DNA of 64,000 nucleotides from Manduca sexta (GCF_014839805.1 NC_051126.1:6208609-6272608), one strand, 5' to 3'; shown: positions 1-12,534, counted from the stretch's first letter. Numbers and translations are program-made. Notes: a model not told the origin generated them from the letters alone.

Positions 1-540
1 GATATTGTAAGGGGACGTTTGTGAGTTTGGTGCGTTGTGTAGCATGGATTGAAATGTTCGAAGCGTTTTGTTATGAGTTTAGTTTTGAATCTGCGGCTAA
101 CATAATTATGTGGCGGTGGCTTGAAATAATGTTCAAAATGCTTTGTTTTTTTTTTTAGTTCTAGTATTTACGAATTACGATATTTAATAAATCAATAAAT
201 ATTCATTGTACTTTAATAGTCCGGCTTTATCAAAGCAGTGCAGACCCCTTTTAAATACAGGGGCATTTAGGTTGAAGTCGAGGATTGGACGTCGATCGAT
301 GCTAGTCAAAGCTATGACTACAAATGGATACGCAATTTGAGAAAATTCAAACCTACATACGTATTGTACAGGTAATACGGGTCACTAAACACGTACGCTC
401 ACCGCGAAGTCGCCGAAACGCAAACAGTTTCTTTCATACAAAAATGTCGTAAATCCTTAAGAGTTGGGGCACAGACGTTTTCGTATGCACACAGAGTACT
501 GCGCTCAATCAGTTCTCAAAGAAACGCAAAGTAGACGCGG
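1..540. other. AT-rich noncoding flank
   Basis: I recognise no gene or repeat here. An arthropod-initiator-like TCAGT lies at 509-513, about 28 bases before the candidate first exon at 541. Short open frames in this stretch have no family resemblance. Confidence 0.4.
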
Positions 541-601
541 ATGGCGGCGAGATCAAAGGAGTCCGCGACTCGTTACCTCGCCTATATGTACTCGTACTCA
601 G
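541..601 (+). CDS. Candidate first coding exon of a host gene (partial)
   Basis: An ATG at 541 opens 20 codons (MAARSKESATRYLAYMYSYS) and ends exactly at CAG/GTAAGT (exon end 601, intron 602 on), a near-consensus splice donor. The stretch is more GC-rich than its surroundings, and an initiator-like TCAGT sits 28 bases upstream. I do not recognise the peptide. No matching acceptor or second exon can be identified, so the remainder, if real, is far downstream, possibly outside the window, and would make much of this window intron. This could equally be chance: a 20-codon frame ending at a good donor is not rare in 64 kb. Confidence 0.22.
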
Positions 602-767
602 GTAAGTATTCAAAGTTCCTTATGCCGTATCGCTTTTGAATTTGGTGTCTTATGAAAATTATTTTAATATTTTTTTTTGTATTTTAAGTGCAGAGCAACT
701 GATTTGTTTCTGGTTGACATCCTCTATTATTAAACGCATTTTCGAATTTATATGCATTAATATTATA

Positions 768-965
768 CTAGCTTATGCTCGCGGCTTGGGCCGTGTGACG
801 GTGTTTTTAGGAATAACATCTCCGCTATATATATCCCGGGATAGAAAGTAGCCTATATAACTTTTCCATATCAAATATCATAAAAATCCATTCAATAAAT
901 TCTGAGAAAATCGATAACATACAGAGTACAGACAGACAGGCAGAAAAGGGGACTTTGGTTTATAA
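768..965 (+). repeat. Dispersed repeat C (CTAGCTT-TGCTCGCGGC family)
   Basis: The stretch starts with an ACTAGCTTATGCTCGCGGC-like segment, then a CCCGGGATA-AAAGTAGCCTAT motif, and ends in an AT-rich tail. The same ordered motifs recur near 11268, 16228, 18104 and 20868 on this strand and, inverted, near 36221 and 62577. It is therefore a dispersed family, probably the 3' part of a non-LTR element, although no coding sequence is seen here. Confidence 0.6.
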
Positions 966-1571
966 TTTTTATAGATATGGCTTTTAGTGATCGTATTTCG
1001 CTTCTTCAAATATCTGAGCTTAACTTCGAATTATTAGGTGGCGTTCGGAAACCATAGTCTAATACGCTTGCTGAATGCGGGTTGATAACTGGTGAGATTT
1101 ACTTTGGAGGTAAGACTACTCACTGTTTATTCCTTGGCTATTGGCTATCCAAATTTTGCCATCGAATATTGAGGGCCCAATATCGTTAGATTCCTAATAT
1201 TTGCAACAAATTACAGTTTAATTTTTGGATTAATTATCTTGTGAAGAGTTTTCTTCGTAATAGTAAAAAATGTAAGAGAATTTTGTTTGATTTTAACCTT
1301 TGAACGTGAGGGTTAATTAAGTTGTACGCGAATAAAACCTACAGACTTATTGTTGCAAGTTCATAATAATATAATAAACTATTGTTTTGGTTTAGTTGAT
1401 ATTTGGAAATTAATTAATAAAGATTTATTATAGGGTTTCTAAATAAATATTGATTTATTAATAATTTAATTGGTGTAAATCGAACGCGTGTTATGTTTTC
1501 TTTGCGATTGTTTGACACTCTATCTGGTTAATTTAATTTTTTTTGGGAGTATATAAGTAAAATATAATAAT
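966..1571. other. No recognised feature
   Basis: AT-rich unique-looking sequence. I see no gene, tRNA or repeat. Confidence 0.4.
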
Positions 1572-1732
1572 ATAAGCCCTGTACTGTCCCACTATATACT
1601 GTCCCACTGTTGGGCACGGGCCTCCTCTACTACTGAGAGCGATTAGGCCTTAGTCGACCATGTTGGCTTAGTGCGGATTGGTAGACTTCACACACCCACG
1701 AAAATTCCTGTTTTCCTTACCATCGCGTTTGG
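1572..1732 (-). repeat. SINE A fragment (tail half)
   Basis: It matches the tail half of the SINE A copies at 4189-4515 and 27285-27609 (CAGGGCT tail, the CCCACTGTTGGGCACGGGCC block, the CTACTACTGAGAG block). It stops before the tRNA-like head. A short segment, ACTGTCCCACT, is duplicated near the tail. Confidence 0.75.
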
Positions 1733-3331
1733 AAGTGTTTTTTTTTTATAATTATTTAATATTGTTTCATTACCTTTGGGTTTAATTTACTTTTTTTAAA
1801 TTTAAGAATGAATTATCTGTGAAATTATCTTTATGCTATCAATCAAATATTAATTACGCTAAATTTGTTAACAGAACTTATGCAAGATCAAAAAATAATT
1901 GAAGTAATACAATTCATGATTAATAAAAAGTAAATAGTTTCCAATATAACACGTTTATCACCATTCATTGGTAAATTTCGTTTAGGACCTGACATAAATC
2001 AATATACCGGTATAATTTTTGTTCGTTGACCACGCGTCGCGGGTAGCTAAGGAGCTCGCTCCGTGATGCCAATTTGAACGAACTTTCAATATTGACTTTT
2101 CCTTTGCGCAGTTGCAGCAATTTAATACGAGTGTGTGCCTCAAGATAGGTACAGCACATATTCATCAGATTGATTACGTTATGCCGTTTCGTATTGGAAA
2201 CGTCTACGGATATGTATAATTTTTAGTTCAGTTATTTCCTTGTTTCATTTGGTTTATATTTGGTTGTTTCTATGATTGATGTTAACACTCTATAATATAA
2301 TTTAAGTAGGATTTTCAAAATTAGATTTGTTTTTCTTCTTTGACAATCATTTTATACTTTTATCAGTGATCATTGATGTTCCATCTAACATCTTTCTAAA
2401 CGTTCACATAAAAAACAATTTTAGAGTCACTACATTCCAAATATTTAATGAATTTACATCGACCTTACGGCGTAGATAAATTGCTACACAATTGTCTCAG
2501 CGTAAGCGATTCTGATTCCAGTGCTGAAAGTGTATCACTAATGAAACCTGCACACTCGCTTTAATACTTCAGTTTTAGGGATTTACCGGTTTAGCAGCGA
2601 GTAACGTATGCTCGTTTAATGAATGAATTACTGGTGCAATGTGTAGTGAATATTTTAGCACATATGTTGCCTTAGTTGGATAAGAGGATAATTCTCGATT
2701 ATTTTAATAAGTTTTACGACGCAGCTGGATTTTGTGACTTAATGACATTATGGAGATGTGTAGTAATGTTTAGATTTATTTCTATTTGACTTTTGTCTTA
2801 TATTTATATATAGAGAAGGTTAGGAGAATCCTTTACCGGCGAAACTTATTAGAACAATGAATGTGGAAGCGACGAAAGAGTTGTGGTGTAGCACGTGACT
2901 CTTAATAGTCTCTGCTTACCCTTATGGGATAAGGGTGTGTGTATGTATGTGCTTTATGTAATATCTTACTTATTTTAGTCGTGAAACTGTTTTACTGTTT
3001 TCTAAATAAGCAACTAATATTAAGTATAAGGCCAATAAGCTTGCCACGGCCAGTAATACGATAAAAAGAAATCGTGGATATGCTGGCATAATGGAAAAGA
3101 ATGCAGAATAGGAACTCTCAGTCACATTGCGAAGTAAAAGTGAGTTGACATTTCACGTTTGTTTGGTGTGAAACAGTACTAACTAAGATGCTGACACTCT
3201 ACCATTGTAAAGAGAAAAGACGTAGTATACATTTTAAAAAAATGTTTTAATAAATATTGCACCTAATCAGTAAAAAGACGTACCTTAACAACACAGTTTT
3301 TTCCATTTAAAAAATTATAAATATTAATGTT
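1733..3331. other. No recognised feature
   Basis: About 1.6 kb of AT-rich sequence with homopolymer T runs. Small open frames (for example 1965-2165 on the minus strand) show no domain or family signature. Confidence 0.4.
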
Positions 3332-3417
3332 ACTGCCCGACCCGGGATTTGCACCCTAAACCTCAGAGCACAAATCGTACCGCGCCCGCAATACATCTAC
3401 GCCAACGAGACGGTCAG
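3332..3417 (-). repeat. SINE B fragment (tRNA-like head)
   Basis: It carries the GCCCGACCCGGGATTTG B-box-like block and the GCAATACATCTACGCCAACGAG A-box-like block in the order seen, inverted, in SINE B copies such as 7306-7571. The body and tail are missing. Confidence 0.6.
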
Positions 3418-4096
3418 TATGTTTTAGTTTTATAAAAATAAAACACATATTAATTAACGGAGGTTATGTTCAGTTGCAGAGCTGCTAACAATAAAAAATC
3501 ATAAAGTTTATACTCAACCTAAGTTGCAGGTAAGGTTCACATCCAGGTGTAGGCCATGACGGCGAGTTGTATTTACTATGTCCAAACGGAATACAAGGCT
3601 AATAAGTACGGCAGTTTGCGTTTGCAACGGACTGTTCCGGTTCGTTAAGCTACGGCTTTATAAATTCCAGGCTTCGTGAGCGAATTCGTATTGTTTTTTG
3701 AATTTTATTTTAATTAGTAAACAAAATTTAATTTGATTACTTGAATGCTATCATGGTAGTGTCTGAAAATAAGTTTCTAGTACGAAAAATTCGACCAGTA
3801 AGACTTCTCCCATATAGATCGTACATACACGGTAGACTCGCAATCGTTTTAAATCAGCCTAAAATCTTAAATTCAAACACAAATATACCTACCGTACATA
3901 AGTAAATGAAGAACATCTGTCTTGTTTGTGATAACTTTTTTTGCGGTTAAGTTAAATATTTTTCACTTGAATCGGTTAAATGATAAAAATATTTACATAG
4001 CATTCTGAGAAGAAACATGTAATATATTTTTTTCTATTTTCAATAACAGTATTTGTTGTAGATGTAACAGTTCCACCTTAACAGTGACTTTGGACA
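3418..4096. other. No recognised feature
   Basis: AT-rich spacer without a recognised gene or repeat. Confidence 0.4.
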
Positions 4097-4180
4097 CCAT
4101 CATCATCATCACCATCATCATTCGCCCATTGCAGCCCACCGGTGGGCATACCCCTCTCCCAAATTACGCCGCAGATTGAC
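4097..4180 (-). mobile_element. RTE-like LINE 3' end with (CAT)n tail
   Basis: Read on the minus strand, a GGGAGAGGGGTATGCCCACC-type block is followed by a (GATGATG)n microsatellite tail at about 4098-4127. This order is typical of 3' ends of insect RTE-type non-LTR retrotransposons. No reverse transcriptase is present, so this is a short dead 3' fragment. Confidence 0.5.
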
Positions 4181-4188
4181 TTTGCTTT

Positions 4189-4515
4189 ATAATAATAATA
4201 ATATCAGCCCTGTATTATATACTTGCCCACTGCTGAGCACGGGCCTCCTCTACTACTGAGAGGGATTAGGCCTTAGTCCACCACGCTGGCCTAGTGCGGA
4301 TTGGTAGACTTCACACACCTTCGAAATTCCTATAGAGAACTTCTCGGACGGCAGGTTTCCTCACGATGTTTTCCTTCACCGTTAAAGCGAACGATAAATT
4401 CACAAAGAATACACACGTGATTTTTTAGAAAAGTCAGAGGTGTGTGCCCTTGGGATTTGAACCTGCGGACATTCGTCTCGGCAGTCCGTTCCACACCCAA
4501 CTAGGCTATCGCCGC
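4189..4515 (-). repeat. SINE A, near full length
   Basis: On the minus strand it opens with a tRNA-like head, GCGGCGATAGCCTAGTTGG (box A), with GGTTCAAATCC (box B) about 45 bases further on. A body follows, and it ends in ACAGGGCTGATATTATTATT. This is the layout of a tRNA-derived SINE. The flanks share GACTTTGCTTT (about 4178-4187 and 4522-4532), a probable target-site duplication. The tRNA-like part lacks a plausible cloverleaf, so it is not a tRNA gene. Confidence 0.88.
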
Positions 4516-4619
4516 ATTATTCGACTTTGCTTTGCTCAGTTTGTATTTATTTGTATACATATGCACACAATATCATCTTGCTCAATTATTTGGAATATGA
4601 TTTTCAGATAATTACTGCT

Positions 4620-4795
4620 TTGATGGTGTAGTTGCATTGCAGCGGCTATCTGAGTGAGGTCTTGGTTTCGAATCCCGGGTCGAACAGTGATATTAGGTTT
4701 TCTGTTCAAGATCAGCTTGAAATCTGGAATTTGTGGCTTTAAAGGTAATAGGCTCGCCCTCTATCACATCATGGGATGTAACACATATAACTAAG
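4620..4795 (+). repeat. SINE B, plus strand, 3' truncated
   Basis: The head GTAGTTGCATTGC and a B-box-like GGTTTCGAATCCCGGGTCG are followed by the body blocks GAATTTGTGGC and AGGCTCGCCCTCTATCACAT shared with other SINE B copies. The tail region is missing. Confidence 0.75.
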
Positions 4796-6740
4796 TATGT
4801 ATGTAATATTCCAAATTGTAATAGTTTACCATTTTTCCTTTTTAACGAAATTGTGCAAAAGCAATGAATAAAAATTGTGTAAGTAGGTTTAAAGCATTTC
4901 ACGTTTCATATTTTAGTTAAAGTACACTGCACATCGTAAATATTTATTTATTTATTAAGTGTACCTACCACTCTATCGCTGTATTTTCCTCGAGCATCTG
5001 AGTGCTTCATCTTATTGTTCTCTCTCACCTACCGTTTACCATTTACTTTATTATATTCTTTGGCATACTTCGCATTACATTATGAGACACAAAATTGAGC
5101 TGTGACGGGTCACATTTCCTTACAATGTTGTAAATTGCGCCCGTGGGAAGTAGATATAATATTACAACTGGCAAATTATATTTGGTGGTACTTTCCCTAA
5201 TTGAATGCGGTTATCATTTCGCGGAAACAAATTTAATTTTATCCGACAAAAGATCTCATAATATACATTGAGATCATGGGTGGCCTACTCGCCCTCCGAT
5301 ATTCGTCTGATTATTCAAAGCCTGAAGAGCGATAATATTCCTAGGCCCTCTGAGAATGTTTACACATCCATCTTGCCGGTCTGAGACGATATTAAAGATA
5401 TTATTACATTTCTGAAGCTGACTCCCTCACTCCCAGTCGCTTCCGGAAAAGAAGCGAAATATATATTGCGAAAAGAAACAGCGCTCTGGTGTGTTTTTGT
5501 GCTAACATTTCGTACGGGACGTGTGTGTTCCTGTACCCAAGTATCACCAAACAAACAATTCTGACAAAGGAATTACACACGTACTTACTACACCAAACAC
5601 AATTTTACCGAGCAATCTTACTCTAGACAGTAACACAATTCGTTGCAGTAAAATATTCACATTTCGTATGCGAACTATATGCGGGACATTATAAAATCGG
5701 TATGCGAAATCTTATGACTTATGACAGATACCCAATATTCCTCGAGGCGGGCGGACCGAGTGCAACGGAACACTCATAGAACACAAATCAAGCGGGAAAA
5801 ATGAAAGGAAAAGAAGCAAGACAAAGCGGCTGCTCGATCGACAAGAATTTCATTGTGAAATATGTGTTATTTTCTATGAAAAATGTATTCGGCTTTTAAC
5901 ACAATAACTCGGTGAGGAATGGCCCGCGCTCCGATATTATGTATGAGTGCGCCGGATACCTGGAGGTTTTCAAATTCAAATAGCTTTTGTTTGATCCGTT
6001 CTGCGTTTCTTTGGAATATTTTGTATTGCGTGTAAATAAAGGTAGTAACTGAATCGAAAATGTCTACGAAATCCGCAGATTGAGAGCGGAAATGGTCACT
6101 TTGATAAAATATCGGAATTCGTGGCGGTTTAAGAGTAAGATTTCAATATTGTCGTATTATCGTAATTGTTACAAAGAATAATTTGTTAAAACCAATGTAA
6201 TATTAATTAACAGCGAAATAAATGGAGTAGGATGTTATAACAGTACAGTTAACAATTGAGATTATAATGTGCGCAGACATAGTCTGTCCACAGAGAAACA
6301 TACACTACTCCGTAATTTATAGTTGCCGATGCGTCTGCGCGAAGACATATTCATAAATAGAGTGAGTGTACCCAATTAACCGGGCGAAATCTCTATATAC
6401 TCGGACCTTTCTCATCAATTTGCCCAATACTTTATTCAAGTACCATACCATCAGTACGGTCATTAATCTGCGATATTAACCACTGATTAATGCTTCCATC
6501 CGAGTGTAGTGTTAAATGTTTGAAGTTAAATACTTGAATAGCTCTTAATCGCGATAATATTGATTAGTTAAACCATGTTTTACGTGAATTTAGTATTAGT
6601 TAATTTAAATTTGGAACATAGCTTTAAACCTGTATCAGGGTTTAGGCTGTTTTTTATTGCGATAAAATCAGATTTTATAGATGTGTATTACAGTTACTTA
6701 AACGTGATAATAAAGTTTAATATCACCTCTCAATTATACA
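4796..6740. other. No recognised feature
   Basis: About 1.9 kb with no recognised gene. Open frames such as 5360-5554 on the minus strand lack any signature. Confidence 0.4.
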
Positions 6741-6870
6741 CTAATCCATGTTGGGCATAACAGTCCTTTTAACTACCGAAATGGTTCAAGCTACAGTCCA
6801 TTATGCTGGCCTAGTATGGGTTAGGAGATTTCACATAATTCACAAATTCTCAAATACTCATTGAATTATA
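6741..6870 (-). repeat. Degenerate SINE A fragment
   Basis: It preserves the order of the GTTGGGC, CAGTCC, GCTGGCCTAGT and TTCACA blocks of the SINE A tail half, with many substitutions. It is older than the other copies. Confidence 0.4.
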
Positions 6871-7291
6871 CCATGATACATTAATTAGTCAGGTATTTAT
6901 TTTCTCATGTTACCGGTCTTATTGACGCACCAACATTTTACAACTACATTATTAAATAATTGACTATTGATTATACAATAATAAATAATTACACAAAAGG
7001 TTATTTTAATAAAACCAAAATGACATTCATAACTAGTAATATATCAAGTTAATTAATTCACATTGTTCATAAACAAAAAAGGGTTGTGTTATTGTGAGAC
7101 ATATGCAATCATTGTTTCTGATTTAATCACTTTTATTAAAAAGGGATTCAAATAACGGCCAAATGGCGTTGGAAACTGACATTGACATGGGTAAAGGAAT
7201 TGAAACGTAGTCTGTCATAATCTGAACGTCATAGAGATTTCTTTTGTTATTCAATTCCGAGTTTCGCAGAGAAATCTCCATATTTTAATAG
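6871..7291. other. No recognised feature
   Basis: AT-rich spacer ending at the SINE B target duplication. Confidence 0.4.
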
Positions 7292-7585
7292 GGAAATTTT
7301 ATTACATACATACATACATAACATCACGCATTTATCCCCGAAGGGGTATGCAGAGGCGCAACTAGGGCACCCACTTTTCGCCAAGTGTGTTCCGTCCCAT
7401 GATGTGATAGGGGGCGAGCCTATCGCCATATCGGGCACAAATTCCAGACTCCGGGCTGATACTGAGCAGAAAAACCCAAATATCACTTTGCCCGACCCGG
7501 GATTCGAACCCAGGACCACAGAGCGCTATTGTACCGGACATGCAATACAACTACGCCACCGAGGCAGTCGAGGAAATTTTATTAC
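7292..7585 (-). repeat. SINE B, full length, with 14-bp target duplication
   Basis: A perfect direct repeat GGAAATTTTATTAC at 7292-7305 and 7572-7585 brackets the element. On the minus strand the head has box A GTGGCGTAGTTG and box B GGTTCGAATCC, the body has CCCGGAGTCTGGAATTTG, and the tail is a (TATG)n run. The perfect duplication suggests a fairly recent LINE-driven insertion. This copy serves as the reference for the other fragments listed here. Confidence 0.92.
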
Positions 7586-7739
7586 TGTATAGATTTAAAG
7601 GAAAGCGTAGTATACCGGTCCAATCGGAACGTCGCAATTTTTAGCATGTTGCGTAAAGGGTTTCGCTTAGGTTTTATTGCTGTAAGCCCGAATTAATCGT
7701 GTAAATAAAAACTAGGATTTGAATTCCAGGATTTTTTTT

Positions 7740-8053
7740 TCGCGGGGAAAAGACGCCTTATCGCTACCACCACTTGGAGGGTGAGTGGAATGGTTATGTT
7801 GGTTTCGCCGGTCTTACGGCCCAATGTCGACACTCGGGAGTATAACATCATTCGAGTGAGCATTGGACCGAGTCCCTAACCCCTGTATACCTTACCCCGG
7901 CATACCAACCAAAACCGATGGCCTTTTTCGGTGCATACGGGAAGGCCCGAGATATCTTGTTGGACTAAGATAGCTGCTCGGAACCGTCCCTGTGCGATAC
8001 ATGTGATTAGGGCCTAATAAAACTTCAAATGATAAAAAAAAAAAAAAAAAAAA
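7740..8053 (+). mobile_element. LINE 3' end with poly(A) tail
   Basis: A GC-richer stretch unlike the surrounding DNA ends in a run of about 18 A at 8036-8053, as expected for a 5'-truncated non-LTR retrotransposon or retrocopy. No reverse transcriptase motif is visible. Minus-strand frames across it are shadows. The family is not assigned. Confidence 0.45.
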
Positions 8054-8400
8054 TACTTTATTTATCACGTAGGCGAACAAAGTTGCACTTATGATACGTC
8101 AAAATAAAGAATAAGAATAATTATTATTTCTAAACAACTTAATAAAATTACTTATATAACTATGGACATTTTAAATTAGGGATAAAATTTATACAAAAGA
8201 CTAGGTACAAACCGAAGTAACCAGCTCGGGCTGGCAAGTAGGGGGAAATAGAAGAGTAACGCGTCGCGATCCTCACCGGCGAGGACATGAGCCCTAACCT
8301 AGCTAACCTACCAGTCTTTCACTAGCTACCTAAGTGATGACTACCCGAAGAAGAAAGGCAGAAAGAAACTCCGGGCTTTCTTTTTTGTCATCAATTGTTC
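8054..8400 (-). mobile_element. Second LINE-like 3' end, opposite strand
   Basis: Read on the minus strand, a GC-rich block (around 8200-8380) is followed by an AT-rich 3' part ending in TAAATAAAGTA next to the A/T run. That layout fits a truncated non-LTR element or retrocopy whose tail meets the tail of the element to its left. No protein motif is seen. Confidence 0.35.
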
Positions 8401-9636
8401 AGTACTTCTTTTGCTTCTAAGGCTGCATGTACATATATCATTCCATTAGTGTTAGTCTGCTTATGAGCCTATATATGCAAATTAGAGGTTGTTGGGGACT
8501 TCCAGCATTAATATTTGTTATATTCAAAAAATTGGTTAATGTAACAAGTTTAGGTAATAACTTCACTTTGTAAATTAGCTACAAAATTCGGTACTTTGAA
8601 CATTGTTTATTGGTCTCTGGTTTACACTTTATTACTATTTAGGGATTTATAAAAAAGGTATTAAAGTTTGCTGTTCCAAAACATGTATATTATAATAAAA
8701 TTGTACTTATTGTGATCAAAACAAAGGTTAATGGACTTTGTAGCTCACATATATGTAAATTAAAATAAAATTATATTAAATTGATTCTACTTTATGTCTC
8801 ACAAAGACTAAAGATATTTTTTTCATACACTCAATAAGTAAAATAGTTTTATGGTATTTTTTTTTCTTTTTTTCAACGAATGATGAGACGAATATGCCGC
8901 CCTGAGGGTAAGTTGTACGACACCCCATAAATAGTAGCAACACCGTGCAGAACTTTGAATTATAAAATATATATTGAATTATACAATCTTCACAAACTAT
9001 AGTATAAATAGGTATGTATGTTGAACTCTATATGGCAAGAGATAGTGAGTCAGAGTGCCTCTAATGCACTCGCACTTTGCAGACCTTACATACATCGCAC
9101 AGTGTGAGGATTATAATCGTGTCTCTATAACGGACATTCCAATATCGGCCAACAAATTTGTTCTCTATAAAGAAAACAACCTAATTTAATTTCTCTGCTA
9201 TGAAATTGAGCTAATACATTAAATATGGAAAAAATATGTAACATCAAGTCATGAAAGGAAACAAATAATTTTTTTTTTTTTTTTTTTTACTAATAAAGAA
9301 TAATATTATTTCGCATAATAAAGCGAAAATATTCATAAATAAATCTCATGATCTTAGGCTTTATATACCAAAAAATACAAAAATTGGCAAAATATGTATA
9401 TGCATATAATCCGGTATCAAACAATTACATTACAGTTATGAGTCAAAAAGTGGAAAAAAAAATATTATTTGTTTTAATTATAGACGTTTTGGTAATGCGT
9501 TTTCATGTAATAGTCAATATATACCCTTTTCGTACGCTAAATGTAATTAATTTTACATTTGACTGAGTACGAATTACCTTTTGAACTATTAATGTAATAC
9601 GCAAATACACTATCGGTTAATAGGTAATATTTACTA
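8401..9636. other. No recognised feature
   Basis: AT-rich, with a long T run near 9270-9288. No gene recognised. Confidence 0.4.
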
Positions 9637-9850
9637 GGTATTGTACGCGGCTTCGCATGCTTGAAAAGCCTTTCCCGCTAAAAGTCCTAAAACACATTAC
9701 GACACCAGCGCCATCTATTGAAAAAGAAATTGTTTGTAATTTTCATTATTTCACACGGGGGCAAATTATCAGGATATAGAGCAAGTGTTAATCCAGGAAA
9801 TGGTCTCTCCGTGTGCCGAATTTTATCTAAATCTGTTCGGTTGTTTCTGC
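9637..9850 (+). repeat. Possible dispersed repeat, repeat C relative
   Basis: A TACGCGGCTTCGCATGC segment followed by an AAAAGCC-TTTCCCGC block and GACACCAGCGCCATCTATTG resembles, loosely, the start of repeat C. Only one copy of this variant is in the window, so the assignment is weak. Confidence 0.3.
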
Positions 9851-11267
9851 GTTTACTTCTAACAAACATCTAATTTCTTTTACAAACTTTTTTTTATTTT
9901 ATTTAGGAAAAACAAACACTTGTGCATTAAATACGATTAAATAAGCACATACATAAATACAACCAAACTACGTTCTTCACAGAATATAATTTAACTTTCG
10001 CTATTGTAGTATTAAACGTTCCCACGAAATGCGTGCATACATATATGAAACGACAATATATGAAACCTCGTATCATTGCATTCATTATTTGGTTCAAAGA
10101 TTCATTTTGATATAGAAAATTGGGAAATATGTGAATACGTGTGTTTATACTTACAAAGTTATAACTTATGAGCATTCGTTTAGTTATGTTTCAATTTGTT
10201 GCTAAGAATCATAGTGTATGGCATAGAATTATAATTGTACACATTATAATTATTTTCTAATGATATGAATTTTATGATATTATGCAAATATATTTTTATG
10301 CAAACTTCAATAAGTCTGGTTACAAAGCTTACCCAAAACCATTTGTTTTTTTTTAGAATCAAGGCTTACAAAACGGTACAAATATGTAACTAATAATTTT
10401 AGAATGAAAATACATCATATTTTAGAATATTTCAGAAAACACTAACACAATGTAAAAGTAAACACACCACAAGGAAATTATTTGAAATCTCTTGTCAGGG
10501 AACATAGAACTAGTGCGGCATCAGACCCAAACCAAATACTCGTGAATTATACAACACCTAGACAATTATAAGGGACGAGAATGTGCTACGTCCCGTTGAG
10601 GTAGATTTCAAATTGTTACCCAAGAGATTTGCGAACGTAATATCTATAGATAGTATTATATTGCTTGTTCAATATTGCAGATCTATTGTTTTGGTGAGTT
10701 GAATATTTTGTTTAAAATAACAAGCCAAATACATCAACCTCTATTTATTACAATCGAATGCTACTTTTAAATATTCAAATTGGCCTCGAATTAATATATA
10801 CAATTTTAAAAAGGTGTTTATTTCTGACGCTAACAATCTGGTAATTTACGTAGGCTGATCGATCAAAAATTATAAATGAATAAATCTGTCAAAATTATTT
10901 TTTTGTAGACATAAGCCAAAGATATTTAATATCTTGCCACAAAATGCTACGAAAAGCCGGACCATGTCCACCTTTTCTCATAATAATCTCCACGATGTTT
11001 ATTAGCTCCATATTTCTGAGACCCGTATGTTACACTAATTACCTCTTATATTAATGTTCTCTCCTGTTTGGTTGATTTGGTCATTAGCGTAGCCAGGTAT
11101 TTACTAATGATCTCCACTACATAATAATTATTACGTAACAAATCGACTTGGTGCTAAATCCGAACACTCCTTTCAACACATATAATATAATTACGTATAA
11201 TTTTAGAGAAGTATGTTTTATTTATAATATTCAGTTTACCGCTCTTCGTATTGTAAATTATAAATTT
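9851..11267. other. No recognised feature
   Basis: AT-rich spacer. Small minus-strand frames (9927-10362) are rich in I, N, K and F, as expected by chance. Confidence 0.4.
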
Positions 11268-11450
11268 TATTTGCTCGCGATTCCGCACGTGTGGTAAAGA
11301 TTATCCGGGATAAAAGTCCCGCTTTATATAGTCCTGGGATAAAATGGAACCTACTTTTTAAGTTAGCGCTCTAGCAATACATCGGTAAAAACTGCATTAA
11401 TTCCATGTAGTGTTTTTTGCGTGATGCGTGTACAAAAATGCAGACAGACA
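11268..11450 (+). repeat. Dispersed repeat C, degenerate
   Basis: It contains TTGCTCGCG, then ATTATCCGGGATAAAAGTCCC, TATATAGTCCTGGGAT and a GACAGACAAAAATTC end, in repeat C order. Confidence 0.5.
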
Positions 11451-12534
11451 AAAATTCTAAAAACTGTTGTTTTGGCTCCTATTGCTTTTTTTTTTTAATA
11501 TCCATGATGTACAGACATCGGGATGTTACAATTTTATTATCTTATGTAATGAATATGTTTTGTTTATTTCGTTGGCGGATTATAAAAAGGATGTCCATTA
11601 ATGTATTCTATACTTTATTATTAAATTTCACCATTCAATTAAATTTTTAGGGATCAAGGTTTTATTCCTTCGTCGATCAATATATGGACGGTTTTATATT
11701 TATTTGCAATGATAATATATGTATATATTTATGCGTCATACGGAATATCGCTCTAGTCTTGCAAGATGAGATGAGATTAACCATATTTTCATGTAAAATT
11801 GACATAATATCTGCATGTCTAAAGCATTCCCACATTTTTTCAACATAGTAAAGGCTGCGGTCGTCCCAAATTCTGGACACAACTTCGCAAAAGAACAAAC
11901 TATCTGGAAACAAAGTGGGCGTAATATCAAAGGCCCGATAGTGAGGAATTAATAATGTCTTGGGAGATGTCAGTAGACGCCGATTGGAGCAGGTACTTAA
12001 ATAAGGAAGCAAAGGGGCTTTTACTTATCTTTTCTTTACTTTGTGCCCGAAGTGCTGAAAGTATCTAAAAGGTGATTAAGATTCAGCTGATTAGTTGAAC
12101 TTGAGAATAAGATATTGCTCTTACTTTTGCTCCATTTCGAGCAAAGATAGCGGGAATTAAATTTTGAACGTTTTCCCTGTCGACACGTTTGTGTAATGTC
12201 GGTGTAGGGGCGTCGAGGTGCGTATTGTTTGCGAGAAGCTGTTTATTTGGTGCTTTTAAGCTGAAATTGATTATATAATTGAGATAAAAATGACAGAGGC
12301 AAATATAAGAACGTAATTAAAATATTTTTCTAAATATAGATACCTAAACTTTGACGGATGTACGGTTATGTCGTCGAAATATATACCAAGTCTCTTTGAA
12401 TGACCACAAATTAAACATTCTTGACTCTACTTATTCTATTAAGTTGCTAGAAAATGTTACAAGACAGTTGCTAATACTATTTATATTGTGACGTAATCTG
12501 GCGCTTAAATAATATTCCAAAGAGAGTTGACCTC
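11451..12534. other. No recognised feature
   Basis: Overlapping minus-strand frames at 11677-12012 (111 residues at most) show no motif and are treated as chance. Confidence 0.4.

Noticed and set aside
4450..4515. tRNA-like sequence with box A and box B
   Set aside because: It is the SINE A head; it lacks a plausible cloverleaf and is repeated with the same tail elsewhere, so it is not a tRNA gene.
7247..7592. Frames of 62 to 90 residues over the SINE B copy
   Set aside because: Coding potential is a by-product of a noncoding tRNA-derived repeat; the same frames appear at other SINE copies.
11677..12012. 111-residue minus-strand open frame
   Set aside because: No domain, no splice or promoter context, and a nested frame in another phase (11736-11930); consistent with chance.
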